Positions 17,288 to 27,562 of a stretch of DNA of 48,616 nt are shown here, in pieces. Made by a program: the position numbers and the translations under genes. The notes below the pieces were generated by a model, which was not told where the DNA came from, made no database searches, and saw only the letters and a list, made by a program, of their open reading frames with translations. Source of the stretch: Planctomycetota bacterium (GTDB lineage Bacteria; Planctomycetota; Phycisphaerae; Phycisphaerales; SM1A02); the NCBI GenBank assembly GCA_022562915.1, contig JADFOJ010000016.1, positions 1 to 48,616 of the forward strand. The letters are read 5' to 3'. Numbering within the stretch: the stretch's first letter is position 1; the number at the start of each line of letters is the position of its first letter.

Positions 17288-18433
17288 ATGCCCACGACGC
17301 GCGACTACTACGATATCCTCAACGTCCCGAACGGCGCGTCGGTCGACGAGATCAAGCGCGCGTATCGCCGGCTGGCGATGAAGAATCACCCGGATCGCAA
17401 CCCCGGTGACGTGGAGGCCGAGACGCGGTTCAAGGAGTGCGCCGAAGCGTACGAGGTTCTCTCGGATTCGGAACGGCGCGCGATCTACGACCGCTACGGT
17501 CACGCGGGATTGCGCTCGACCCCCGGCCATGACTTCAGTTCAATGCACGCCGAGGACATCTTCTCGATGTTCGAGGACATCTTCGGCGGCGCCCTCGGAG
17601 GCCGCTCGCGGCGACGGCGCGGCGGCGTCCCGCGCGGGTATGACCTGGAGACGGAGGTCGAAGTGACGCTGGAAGAGGTGCTCGGCGGCACGTCGCGCCT
17701 CGTGGAGTTCAAGCGGCTCGATGTCTGCCGGACGTGCAGCGGCGAGGGCGCCAAGCCCGGCACCAGCCGGGTCGCGTGCTCCGGCTGCGGCGGCAGCGGC
17801 CAGGTTGCCCAGACCGGGTTCGGAGGCATGTTCCGGATGGTGACGGCGTGCCGGCCCTGTGGCGGGCGCGGCACGGTGATCGCCGAGAAGTGTCCCGACT
17901 GCCGGGGCCACGGGCGCGTCTCGATCCAGCGGAAGCTGGACGTGAAGATCCCCGCCGGGATTCACGATGGCCAGGCCGTGCGGGTCGTGGGGGAGGGCGA
18001 ACCCCCGTTGCCGGAACTGAGTTCCGGCGGGCAGGGGATCCGCGGTGACCTGCACGTGCTCGTGCGCGTGCGCGACCATGACCGTTTCGAACGAGACGGC
18101 GACCACCTGCTCATGGCCGTGCCCGTGGCGTTCACACAGGCGGCGCTCGGTGCCGAGATCGAGATCCCGACTCTGGACGGTACAGTGACGCTGACCATAC
18201 CGCCGGGGACTCAGCACGGGGCGCTCTTCCGTATCCAGAACAAGGGAGTGCCGGGTCTGCGGTCCGGCAGGCGGGGCGACCTGGTCGTCGTCACCCAGGT
18301 CGTCGTGCCTCGCAAGCTGACCGACTCCCAGAAGAAACTGCTGCGCGACTACGCCAGGACGGAGAGCCTGGAGGTCGTAGCGACCGATCCATCGCTGTGG
18401 AACAAGATCAAGGATGCAATGGTCGGATCCTGA
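17288..18433 (+). CDS. dnaJ: Chaperone protein DnaJ
   Basis: 381-residue Hsp40 that stimulates DnaK ATPase and holds unfolded chains. The J domain opens with [13 protein letters not shown] and has the HPD tripeptide in [11 protein letters not shown] Gly/Phe-poor region with [10 protein letters not shown] follows. The zinc domain (about residues 147-215) has all four CxxCxGxG modules: [24 protein letters not shown] and CPDCRGHG. The C-terminal substrate domains are complete. ATG 17288 starts the conserved J domain two codons in; an in-frame ATG at 17261 would add nine residues. grpE follows after three bases, but no dnaK is in the window. Confidence 0.94.
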   Translation: MPTTRDYYDILNVPNGASVDEIKRAYRRLAMKNHPDRNPGDVEAETRFKECAEAYEVLSDSERRAIYDRYGHAGLRSTPGHDFSSMHAEDIFSMFEDIFGGALGGRSRRRRGGVPRGYDLETEVEVTLEEVLGGTSRLVEFKRLDVCRTCSGEGAKPGTSRVACSGCGGSGQVAQTGFGGMFRMVTACRPCGGRGTVIAEKCPDCRGHGRVSIQRKLDVKIPAGIHDGQAVRVVGEGEPPLPELSSGGQGIRGDLHVLVRVRDHDRFERDGDHLLMAVPVAFTQAALGAEIEIPTLDGTVTLTIPPGTQHGALFRIQNKGVPGLRSGRRGDLVVVTQVVVPRKLTDSQKKLLRDYARTESLEVVATDPSLWNKIKDAMVGS

Positions 18434-18436
18434 TCA

Positions 18437-19000
18437 ATGAGCACACGCACCCCGCAACCCGAAGAGTCCGACATGCCCGACCCGTCAACGACCGAGCCGA
18501 TCGAGGTGTCCGACGAGGCGGCGGCACTGATCGCCGACCTCCAGGGGCAGCTCGACGAGGCGATCGAGGCTCGCAAACGCGCCCAGGCGGACTTCGTCAA
18601 CTTTCAGAACCGTGCCGAACAGAACCAGCGCCAGGCAGTCCTCGGCGGTGAGGCGGGTGTCGTCCGATCGATACTGGACGTGCTGGATCACTTCGACATG
18701 GCGCTTGACCAGGACCCCGGGCAGCTCACCGTCGAGCAGTTGCTCGATGGAGTCCGGATCGTGCGCGACGAGCTTCTCAAGGCGCTGCAGCGGTACGACG
18801 TCCAGCCGGTCCAGCCGGCCCCGGGTGACGAGTTCGACCCGAACCTGCACCAGGCCGTCCTGCACCAGGAAGCCGAAGACATTGCACCTGACCACATCGT
18901 GGCCGTTCTCCAGGCGGGGTACACGATGCGAACCATCGTGCTCCGGCCCGCGAAGGTCTCCATCGCGCCGCCGGCACCACCGGACGAAGAAGGCGAGTAA
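18437..19000 (+). CDS. grpE: Nucleotide exchange factor GrpE
   Basis: 187-residue nucleotide exchange factor for DnaK. It has an acidic N-terminus, a long coiled-coil helix (roughly residues 25-75, including ARKRAQADFVNFQNRAEQ, which matches the family), then the four-helix bundle (VLDHFDMALD) and the beta-domain with DEFDPNLHQAVL, close to the family signature. It starts three bases after dnaJ and stops two bases before the fmdB-like gene, so the three form a tight operon. The C-terminus ends in an acidic PPDEEGE tail. Confidence 0.93.
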   Translation: MSTRTPQPEESDMPDPSTTEPIEVSDEAAALIADLQGQLDEAIEARKRAQADFVNFQNRAEQNQRQAVLGGEAGVVRSILDVLDHFDMALDQDPGQLTVEQLLDGVRIVRDELLKALQRYDVQPVQPAPGDEFDPNLHQAVLHQEAEDIAPDHIVAVLQAGYTMRTIVLRPAKVSIAPPAPPDEEGE

Positions 19001-19002
19001 CC

Positions 19003-19341
19003 ATGCCGACCTACGACTATCGATGCCGCGGCTGCGGGCATGAGTTCGAGCTCTTTCAGTCCATGAGCGCCCCCCTCAAGCGCAAGTGCCCCGAGTGCGG
19101 GGCCCTGTTGCTCAAGCGGCTCATCGGCACCGGCGGCGCGGTGATCTTCAAGGGCAGCGGCTTCTTCCAGACGGACTACCGCAGCGACTCCTACAAGAAG
19201 GCCGCCGAGGCCGACAAGAAGACGGAGGCCAGGACCGAGAAGAAACCGGACAAGAAGGCGGATAAGAAGACTGACACCACCGCCACGGAGTCGTCGAAGT
19301 CCCCCACCAGGCATGACACGCATGACAAGGGCAAGAAATAG
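19003..19341 (+). CDS. FmdB-family zinc ribbon protein
   Basis: 112-residue protein starting MPTYDYRCRGCGHEFE, the FmdB/CxxC_CxxC_SSSS signature. The second knuckle is KRKCPECGA, and then comes the usual GTGGAVIFKGSGFFQTDYR. Such proteins are proposed regulators; their biochemical role is unknown. The C-terminal 45 residues are a Lys/Asp/Thr-rich low-complexity tail. It is the last gene of the dnaJ-grpE operon and ends in TAG, the G of which is the first base of a strong terminator hairpin. Confidence 0.9.
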   Translation: MPTYDYRCRGCGHEFELFQSMSAPLKRKCPECGALLLKRLIGTGGAVIFKGSGFFQTDYRSDSYKKAAEADKKTEARTEKKPDKKADKKTDTTATESSKSPTRHDTHDKGKK

Positions 19342-19371
19342 GGTCGCCGGCAGTACCGGCGACCCTTCCCC
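19341..19371 (+). terminator. Intrinsic terminator after the chaperone operon
   Basis: Perfect 10-bp stem GGGTCGCCGG/CCGGCGACCC with loop CAGTA (19341-19365), followed by TTCCCC. The stem starts on the last base of the fmdB-like stop codon. The T-tract is short. Confidence 0.75.
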
Positions 19372-19396
19372 CTCCCCGAAATCAATCGTCGGTTGA

Positions 19397-19870
19397 TCAG
19401 TGGAACTGTGCAGAGCGAAAGATGTCGACGGGATCCCACGTGGCGTTCGTGCTGGCCCGATGGCGGAGAATCCACGTCCGGCCGTTGGCGACGTCCACGA
19501 GGAAGGTCGCCGGCCTGACGTCGGAACTGAGCCTGTCCCGTGCCGGCAGCACGATCCGCTGGATCTCCAGGATGCCCGACGTCTTGCCCTTGACGGGATC
19601 GACGCGCAGTTCCCAGGTGTTCCGGACGCCCGCGTTGTCAATGTCGCCGCGGAAGCGATACACGGCGCCGGTGCGCGTGTCGAGCCGGGCGATGTCGCTG
19701 TCGAACTTGGCGTTGCCGCCCGGCAGCAGGAAGATGTCCGTGGCCGAGGGGCCCTGCACGAAGTACTGGCGGGCGAAGGTCACGCTGCCGGCGCCCACCG
19801 CCACGCCGAGAAACACGACGCCGATCGACAGCAGGGACCACGTGCGAAGTCGGGAGGTACTGTTCTTCAT
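19397..19870 (-). CDS. Small membrane-anchored or secreted protein, unknown
   Basis: 157 residues. An N-terminal hydrophobic segment (about residues 11-33: LLSIGVVFLGVAVGAGSVTFA) serves as a signal peptide or membrane anchor. The soluble part is beta-rich, with TDIFLLPGGNAKFDSDIARLDTRTGAVYRFRGD and a final WILRHRASTNATWDPVDIF. I do not recognise the family; the alternation of 'LDTRTG' and 'DVANGRTWIL' suggests a short beta-propeller-like fragment. ATG 19870 has GAAGG 11 bases upstream. It is convergent with the fmdB-like gene and divergent from the RNase R gene across a 246-bp gap. Confidence 0.65.
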   Translation of the reverse strand: MKNSTSRLRTWSLLSIGVVFLGVAVGAGSVTFARQYFVQGPSATDIFLLPGGNAKFDSDIARLDTRTGAVYRFRGDIDNAGVRNTWELRVDPVKGKTSGILEIQRIVLPARDRLSSDVRPATFLVDVANGRTWILRHRASTNATWDPVDIFRSAQFH

Positions 19871-20116
19871 TGTTGTCTTGCCTTCACGTAGTGGGGAAAA
19901 AGAGGTCTCGCCACGACCTTGCCCTGTGCTCGGCCATGTCCCAGGAGGACCCCGGAAGCCGTGATGTCTTTGAGGCTTCTTGAGAAGTATGACACGCTTT
20001 GGCGCACACGCACGCGCGTGATGCCGTTCGTCCCGATTGTGCGCCTGCGCAACCCCCCAAGTTTGCCTTGCTTGCCGGGTGCCATTACCGTCGAGTGGGC
20101 CTCGGCCCATTGAACC

Positions 20117-22468
20117 ATGCCCATACGCTTCACCCGCCGCATCCTCGACCACCTGGCGCACCGGGGTTATCGGCCCTCGGCCGTCGGTGAGACGGCTCGC
20201 GAGCTGCGCGTCGACGCCGACGACCGCGCGGTGTTCGATGAGGCGATCGAGCGCCTCGAGAGCGAGCAGCGAATCGAGATCGATTCCCACGGAATAGTTC
20301 GCCTGCCGTCGCTGGGTGATGAGGTCGTCGGCGGCTTCCGGCTCAATGCCCGCGGCTTCGGATTCGTGATCCCGGACAACCCGGTACGCGAAGGTGATCT
20401 CTTCATTCCCCGCGGCCGAACGGGTGATGCGCTCTCCGGCGATCGCGTCCGTGCCAGGGTGATCTACCAGAAGGGCCGCGGCAAGGCGAAACCGGGACGA
20501 AGCCCGTACACAGGCCAGGTCGAGGAGGTTCTGGAACGCGGCCACGACCATTTCGTCGGCGTGCTCTTCGAACGTGGGGGATCATGGTTCGTCGAGCCCG
20601 GCGGGCGGACGTTCTACGAGCCCGTACTCATCCGGGATCCGCACGCCAGGAACGCCGCCGCGGGCGACCAGGTCGTCATCGAGATGCTGCACTATCCCGA
20701 CGATCGCCACGTGCCCGAGGGGGTCATTACCCGCGTGCTGGGTGAGGCCGGCCGACCCGACGTCGAGACCGAGGCTGTCATCGTCGCCCACGGCCTGCGC
20801 ACGGAGTTTCCGCCGGAGGCCGTTCGCGAGGCGACCGGTGCGGCCCAGGCCTTCGCCAGGGCGGCGTCGGGCGACTCGCGCGAGGACATCACGAAGACCT
20901 TCACCGTGACCATCGATCCGCCGGACGCAAAGGACTTCGACGACGCGATCACGATCGAACACGATGCCGGTGCGGACCAGTGGACCCTCGGCGTGCACAT
21001 CGCCGACGTCTCTCACTTCGTCCGGCCGGGCAATGCACTCGACGGCGAGGCACGGGAGCGCGGCAACAGCGTCTACCTGCCGCGGCTGGTTATTCCGATG
21101 CTGCCCGAGGCGTTGTCCAACGGCGTGTGCTCGCTGCAGGAGGGCGTGCCGCGGTTCGCCAAGTCGGTCTTCATCACGTTCGATCACCGCGGCAAGGTGC
21201 TCTTCCAGCGGCTGGCCTCGACGCTGATCACCTCGAACAAGCGTTTGACGTATATCGAAGCGCAGGCGCTCATCGACGGCGACAGGACCACCGCGCGCAA
21301 GCACGCCAGGACCAAGACCCGGTATACCGACGAGCTGGTCGAGACGCTGGGCCTGTGCGAGCGCCTCGCCGGCATCCTCCGGAAGCGCCGCCACCGCGAC
21401 GGGATGATCGTCCTGGAGCTGCCCCAGGTCGAGTTGATCTTCGACGATGAAGGCCACGTCATCGACGCGGCCCCGGAGGACAACGCGTTCACCCACACCA
21501 TCATCGAGATGTTCATGGTGGAGGCCAATGAAGCCGTCGCCCGAACCTTCGTCTCGCTGGAGGTGCCGCTTCTACGGCGAATCCACCCCGATCCCGTACC
21601 GGGCGACATCGAGGAGCTGCGCATGTACGCCCGCGGCGTCGGCCTGGGCCTGCCCGACGAGCCTTCGCGGCACGACCTTCAGAGGTTGCTGGACGCCACC
21701 CGCGGCACGCCGGCGGCCCGCGCGATTCACTTCGCGGTCTTGCGAACCCTGACCGCCGCGACGTACAGCCCGGCCCTGATCGGGCACTTCGCGCTGGCGT
21801 CGGAACACTATGCGCATTTTACGAGCCCGATCCGCCGCTATCCCGACCTGGCCGTTCATCGCGTCATCGAGGCGTACCTCGACGCGACCGACAACGGGCG
21901 GAACGTCCCCGGCGGCAAGAAGCGGCAAGGCCTCGGACGCAGGTTGCTCCAAGACAGCCGGGTGCCCGATGAAGACGACCTCGTGCAGCTTGGGCGGCAC
22001 TGCAGCGACACGGAGGTCGAAGCCGAACGCGCCGAACGGGAGCTGCGCAACTTCCTGGTGATGCAACTGCTCAAGGAGAAGCACCTCGGCGACGAGTTCA
22101 GCGGCGTGGTCACGGGGATCACCGGCGGCGGGGTGTACGTCTCGATCGAACGTTTCCTCGTCGAGGGAATGATCCGCATGGAGGATCTGCCGCAGTCGAA
22201 GAGCCGGTCCGATCACTGGCGCACCGACGAGCGGACGGGGCGGCTCACGGCCGGGCGCAGCGGGGCATCTCTTGGTATCGGCGACATCGTGACCGTCGTG
22301 ATCGAACGCGTCGACCTCGCGTCGCGGCACCTCGACCTGACCATCACGACCATGCCGAAACGCGACGAGAAGCTGAAGCCGATCAGGATCAAGGCGATGC
22401 CCGCCGATCGCGGCCGCGGCAAGCGCAAGGGCTACAAGAAAGGCCGCCGGGGCCGCAAGGGCGGCTGA
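20117..22468 (+). CDS. rnr: Ribonuclease R
   Basis: 783-residue 3'-to-5' exoribonuclease that degrades structured RNA. It opens with a winged-helix region, then cold-shock domains (GFGFVIPDN...GDLFIPRG). The RNB catalytic domain has the metal-binding signature [13 protein letters not shown] (about residue 267) and the conserved [16 protein letters not shown]. An S1 domain follows ([25 protein letters not shown]), then a Lys/Arg-rich tail ([18 protein letters not shown]). ATG 20117 is chosen as the first codon of the homologous region; a small GC hairpin (20096-20109) sits just upstream and may influence initiation. Transcription probably ends at the strong hairpin starting two bases after the stop. 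Confidence 0.95.
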   Translation: MPIRFTRRILDHLAHRGYRPSAVGETARELRVDADDRAVFDEAIERLESEQRIEIDSHGIVRLPSLGDEVVGGFRLNARGFGFVIPDNPVREGDLFIPRGRTGDALSGDRVRARVIYQKGRGKAKPGRSPYTGQVEEVLERGHDHFVGVLFERGGSWFVEPGGRTFYEPVLIRDPHARNAAAGDQVVIEMLHYPDDRHVPEGVITRVLGEAGRPDVETEAVIVAHGLRTEFPPEAVREATGAAQAFARAASGDSREDITKTFTVTIDPPDAKDFDDAITIEHDAGADQWTLGVHIADVSHFVRPGNALDGEARERGNSVYLPRLVIPMLPEALSNGVCSLQEGVPRFAKSVFITFDHRGKVLFQRLASTLITSNKRLTYIEAQALIDGDRTTARKHARTKTRYTDELVETLGLCERLAGILRKRRHRDGMIVLELPQVELIFDDEGHVIDAAPEDNAFTHTIIEMFMVEANEAVARTFVSLEVPLLRRIHPDPVPGDIEELRMYARGVGLGLPDEPSRHDLQRLLDATRGTPAARAIHFAVLRTLTAATYSPALIGHFALASEHYAHFTSPIRRYPDLAVHRVIEAYLDATDNGRNVPGGKKRQGLGRRLLQDSRVPDEDDLVQLGRHCSDTEVEAERAERELRNFLVMQLLKEKHLGDEFSGVVTGITGGGVYVSIERFLVEGMIRMEDLPQSKSRSDHWRTDERTGRLTAGRSGASLGIGDIVTVVIERVDLASRHLDLTITTMPKRDEKLKPIRIKAMPADRGRGKRKGYKKGRRGRKGG

Positions 22469-22469
22469 T

Positions 22470-22517
22470 AGACCGGGTCTCTTTTTCGCCGCGAAAAAGA
22501 GACCCGGTCTGTTTTTA
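22470..22517 (+). terminator. Terminator of rnr, also AAAAAGAGACC palindrome copy 2
   Basis: A perfect 20-bp inverted repeat (22470-22489 and 22491-22510) around one base, followed by GTTTTTA. This is a textbook intrinsic terminator starting two bases after the rnr stop codon. Its left arm contains the 18-nt string that also occurs at 11211-11228, so it is at the same time a member of a repeat family. Confidence 0.85.
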
Positions 22518-22568
22518 TCCCGGTTACAGTGGTCCGCGACTCAACATTTGACGAGGCACAGACCAGCC

Positions 22569-24566
<1,998 letters not shown>

Positions 24567-24608
24567 CTGGAACAGCCATTGCATCCAAGGAGACAGCCGG
24601 GCCTGGCT

Positions 24609-25463
24609 CTACACGGCCGGTGGTTGCCCCACGCCGGCAATGAGTTCTCGCACAAAGCCCGCCGCGTCAGCCTGAATCACTTCGCTGGGCCCGCCGAGGA
24701 ATTCGGTCACCCGAACCGGCCCGACCAGGTCCGGATCGAGAAAGTCACGCCGGAGAATCTCGCACGCCTCGTCGATCTGCGGATGCGTCCCGAACTCTGC
24801 GATTCGTGACCCGATTGCACTTGCACCAAGGCGATGGTGACGAAGCACGTAGTAAAGGTCGTACGCGTCCTTCGGCTTGCCGCGATTGCCGAAGGCGAGC
24901 GCCTTCAGCACAATGAAAGAGGCTGGGCCGCACACTCGGATCTCCCGCGTCGCCCTACCTCCGGTCGGGAGCTCGTCGTCGATAGTCACGAGCTCTGAAT
25001 CCTCGAAGGCCAAGTCGAGTCCCGGGATGATGAGCGCCGCGAAGTTCTCGTCCAGATTCCGAAGCCGGCCCCCTTTGTCGTCAGGCAGTGTCGGCGGAAT
25101 CAAGAAGTCGACGGTCACGCCCTGTGCTGACTTCCAGCGCTGCGCCGTCGTGTTCCCCTCGTCGTTCTGATCGGGAGCGAACCCCGCCTCGCGAAGGCGC
25201 TTGGCAATCTCCTCGTACAGGTGCTCGTCAAGCACGACAACCGAGAATCCCAGATCCAGGTCGATCGTTCCGACGTGAACCTCCTCACCTTCGCGCAGCT
25301 CCGACTGCGGGATGATCAGGGAGGGCACAAGCCCTCCCACGACGCAGAGTTGATCCTGGAAGTCACCGAGCCGAGTCGCGACTTCGAGGCACGTCTGGCG
25401 CACCAGCCGGCTCACGCCTGGCACATAATCGGCGGCGACGACGGGATCGCGGTTCACTCCCAT
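24609..25463 (-). CDS. AbiEii-like nucleotidyltransferase (type IV TA toxin candidate)
   Basis: 284-residue protein with a minimal nucleotidyltransferase core: LCVVGGLVPSLI (GG at 43-44), then GTIDLDLGFSV with the paired acidic residues D68 and D70 expected to bind metal. The region FIVLKALAFGNRGKPKDAYDLYYVLRHH is typical of AbiEii/DUF1814 proteins (K and the KDxYDLYYLL motif). In AbiE systems the toxin transfers nucleotides to tRNA and stops growth. ATG 25463 has AGGAGG ten bases upstream and overlaps the end of the antitoxin-like gene by ten bases, as expected for a coupled pair. The function is inferred from family and arrangement. Confidence 0.8.
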   Translation of the reverse strand: MGVNRDPVVAADYVPGVSRLVRQTCLEVATRLGDFQDQLCVVGGLVPSLIIPQSELREGEEVHVGTIDLDLGFSVVVLDEHLYEEIAKRLREAGFAPDQNDEGNTTAQRWKSAQGVTVDFLIPPTLPDDKGGRLRNLDENFAALIIPGLDLAFEDSELVTIDDELPTGGRATREIRVCGPASFIVLKALAFGNRGKPKDAYDLYYVLRHHRLGASAIGSRIAEFGTHPQIDEACEILRRDFLDPDLVGPVRVTEFLGGPSEVIQADAAGFVRELIAGVGQPPAV

Positions 25464-26530
25464 CGCAACAACGCCTCCTGCAGGTGCCCCGCGGCTTCGT
25501 CGGCCCGTTCGGGCATCGCTCTCAGGTCGAGATACGCCTGCACGGCGCTCACGCAGTTGACTCCGTCGATCTCGGACTGGCCGCAAAAAACGCCATCATC
25601 ATTGGGCCGAACCAGCCAGAGATTGGCCCCTCTCTCGTCACCTCGCCACTTCAGCGACGAGAGCACCGAGTCGTCCAATCGCTTCTTGATGTAGACAGAC
25701 ACGAGACGGTATCCTGCAAAGGGAGCCAGCCGCCAAGCCGCTGCCAGTCCGGTCATGGCATAGGGAACGCCGCGGTCGTCACACACACTCGCAACCCGAT
25801 CAGCGAGTTCCTCACCCGACCTCGCGGATACGTGACCACGCATGACGTCGTGTTTCTCGAAGTCGTATCGCGCCTGCCACGCGTCCAGGAGCAACTGCGG
25901 ATCACGAGGGCGTACTGCCCGCTCGTCGTTCCGATCGATGAGCCGCTCGGCGTCGAGGCGCTTGCATATGCGGCTCACGTAACCCGCCCCGAGAACGCCC
26001 GCCTCAGCCAACTCCTGCTGTATCCACCAGCGCTTCGGATCCAGCAGCAACAGTCGAGCGACACGCGAGCTTTTTGGCGCGAAGACCGACGACGGCCGGC
26101 CCCGTTCAACGAATCGATTCGGCCTGCCTTGGATGAATACGACCAACGGAGGCGCCTTGATGTGCGCGTTGCCCGACAGGTCGATATACGACACGCCCGC
26201 GTCCTGGCAGATGCGACGTCCAACATCCCCCATGAATGGAACAGCAAGGACTGGAACGGCTTCCGGCCCGTATCGGCGGGCAAATGACGAGATCTCTCGA
26301 GCGGCTTCTGTGAGCACCCCCGCACGAGCGTTCGTCTTCGCCTCGACCACGAGGATCCGGCCGCCCAGATGGACCACTGCGTCCGCCCCTGACTCAGAGC
26401 GCAGATCGAAAGCGTCCGGCTCCAGCCCCGAGACCTGGCGGAGGAGCTCCGGTAGCTCGTCCAGGATGTCTTGCTCACGCAGCATGTTGACTAAATCATT
26501 CGACTTGACGTACCCGTCAACTCGATACAT
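25454..26530 (-). CDS. AbiEi-like antitoxin with nuclease-like N-terminus
   Basis: 358-residue partner of the AbiEii-like gene. Residues ~45-130 resemble a PD-(D/E)xK fold: D50 in GADAVVHLGG, then VVEAK (E63, K65), followed by GVSYIDLSGNAHI. Residues ~145-205 form a winged helix (LLLLDPKRWWIQQELAEAGVLGAGYVSRICKRLD), the likely DNA-binding part that represses the operon. The remainder is an AbiEi-like C-terminal domain. Such proteins are annotated as type IV antitoxins; whether the nuclease-like part is active is unknown. Transcription runs away from the XRE gene, so the 94-bp gap between them is a divergent promoter. Confidence 0.75.
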   Translation of the reverse strand: MYRVDGYVKSNDLVNMLREQDILDELPELLRQVSGLEPDAFDLRSESGADAVVHLGGRILVVEAKTNARAGVLTEAAREISSFARRYGPEAVPVLAVPFMGDVGRRICQDAGVSYIDLSGNAHIKAPPLVVFIQGRPNRFVERGRPSSVFAPKSSRVARLLLLDPKRWWIQQELAEAGVLGAGYVSRICKRLDAERLIDRNDERAVRPRDPQLLLDAWQARYDFEKHDVMRGHVSARSGEELADRVASVCDDRGVPYAMTGLAAAWRLAPFAGYRLVSVYIKKRLDDSVLSSLKWRGDERGANLWLVRPNDDGVFCGQSEIDGVNCVSAVQAYLDLRAMPERADEAAGHLQEALLRWE

Positions 26531-26587
26531 TTAGTGATCTCTGCGACAAAGTCCAGCCACGGAGCTGAAAATCAGGCAAGATTGATG

Positions 26588-26615
26588 TTGACTCTCAACT
26601 CAACTTTCGTAGAAT
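26588..26615 (+). promoter_or_regulatory. sigma70-like promoter of the XRE gene
   Basis: TTGACT at 26588-26593, a 16-base spacer and TAGAAT at 26610-26615. This is the best sigma70-type match in the window. The expected start point (~26622) is only three bases before the ATG, so the transcript may be nearly leaderless. ACTCTC (26591) and GAGAGT (26617) form an inverted pair over the promoter and could be the XRE operator. Confidence 0.6.
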
Positions 26616-26624
26616 GGAGAGTGG

Positions 26625-27014
26625 ATGAGCCAGGAACAGATATTCGGGACACGTCTCAAGGCACTGCGCCTACAGCAGCACCTGTCCCAGCGAGAACTCG
26701 CCAAGCGGGTCGCCGCGAGGCTGAAGGAGCAGGATGGCCGTGGCTTTGACTTCACCTATCTCAGCAAGATCGAGAACGCATGGATGGTGCCCTCGGAGGC
26801 GGCGATTCGCGTGCTCGCCGAGATCCTCTCCGCCGACAGCGACGAACTCATCTACCTCGCCGGCAAAGTCCCAACCGACTTGGGCGAGAAACTCCAGAAG
26901 CAGACTCACGACAAGAACGCCAGGCTGTTCTACCGGTCGGTGGTTGACCGGGAACTCAGCTCCGAACAATGGGACGAGCTGATCGCGAAGCTCAGGAAGA
27001 TCACGGGCGAATGA
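26625..27014 (+). CDS. XRE-family helix-turn-helix regulator
   Basis: 129-residue DNA-binding protein. The HTH spans about residues 8-65: TRLKALRLQQHLSQRELAKRV, the recognition segment FDFTYLSKIENAWMVPSEAAI and then VLAEILSADSDELIYLAGKVP. This version, with 'DFTYLSKIEN' and a C-terminal helical tail, is typical of XRE proteins paired with ImmA/IrrE peptidases. The next gene is exactly that and overlaps by four bases. It probably autoregulates from the promoter just upstream. The pair lies back to back with the AbiE-like pair, so both may form one accessory island. Confidence 0.88.
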   Translation: MSQEQIFGTRLKALRLQQHLSQRELAKRVAARLKEQDGRGFDFTYLSKIENAWMVPSEAAIRVLAEILSADSDELIYLAGKVPTDLGEKLQKQTHDKNARLFYRSVVDRELSSEQWDELIAKLRKITGE

Positions 27015-27520
27015 AGCGTTTCTATCGCAACGCGGACATCGAAGACATCGCGGACTCGCGGTTGCTGGAAATGGAGCGCGCGATGGGCAAGCCGTTGACC
27101 CTCCCGGTCCCTATCGACTACCTCGCCGAACAAGTCCTCGGCCTTGACCTTCTCTGGGATGAGGTGCAGGAGCTCCCCGGGGAGCTGATCCTGGGCGCCA
27201 TCATGCCCGCCAGGAAACTCATCATCCTCAACGAGCTCCGACGCGACTACATGGAGCAGCACCCCGGCCTCGAGCGTTCGACCAAGGGCCACGAGATGGG
27301 TCATTGGGACTTGTACGTCGACAAGGCAACGCTGCATCATCCGGCCTCACGGTCGCCGACGATCTCGTGCAGCGACTCCATCTCGTGGCGGAGTCCCTCC
27401 CCACCGTGGGCTAATTCCTCCACGTCACTGGCCGCTTGGATGGCTCTCGCGGACCACGCAGCACCGATCGCCCAGAATCAAAGCGCCTATCAGTTGCCCG
27501 TTGTCGAGCGCGCAATCTGA
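27011..27520 (+). pseudogene. ImmA/IrrE-type metallopeptidase, C-terminus scrambled
   Basis: The first ~110 residues are a good ImmA/IrrE domain with the zinc site KGHEMGHWDLYVDK (H94, E95, H98). In known systems such a peptidase cleaves the XRE partner. From about residue 111 the translation turns into Ser/Pro-rich text (ASRSPTISCSDSIS) unlike the family. Another frame over 27340-27414 instead reads SGLTVADDLVQRLHLVAESLPTVG and then stops. Both observations point to a frameshift, deletion or recombination that removed the C-terminal part, including the expected third metal ligand. A short functional variant cannot be excluded, because the frame stays open for 169 residues. Confidence 0.55.
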
Positions 27521-27562
27521 ATTGCCGGTACGATCGCATCCCTCTGGAATAGGGGGTTTCAC

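Noticed and set aside
19889-19906. Third member of the AAAAAGAGACC palindrome family (AAAAAGAGGTCTC)
   Set aside because: Only eight to nine bases match and no second arm is present.
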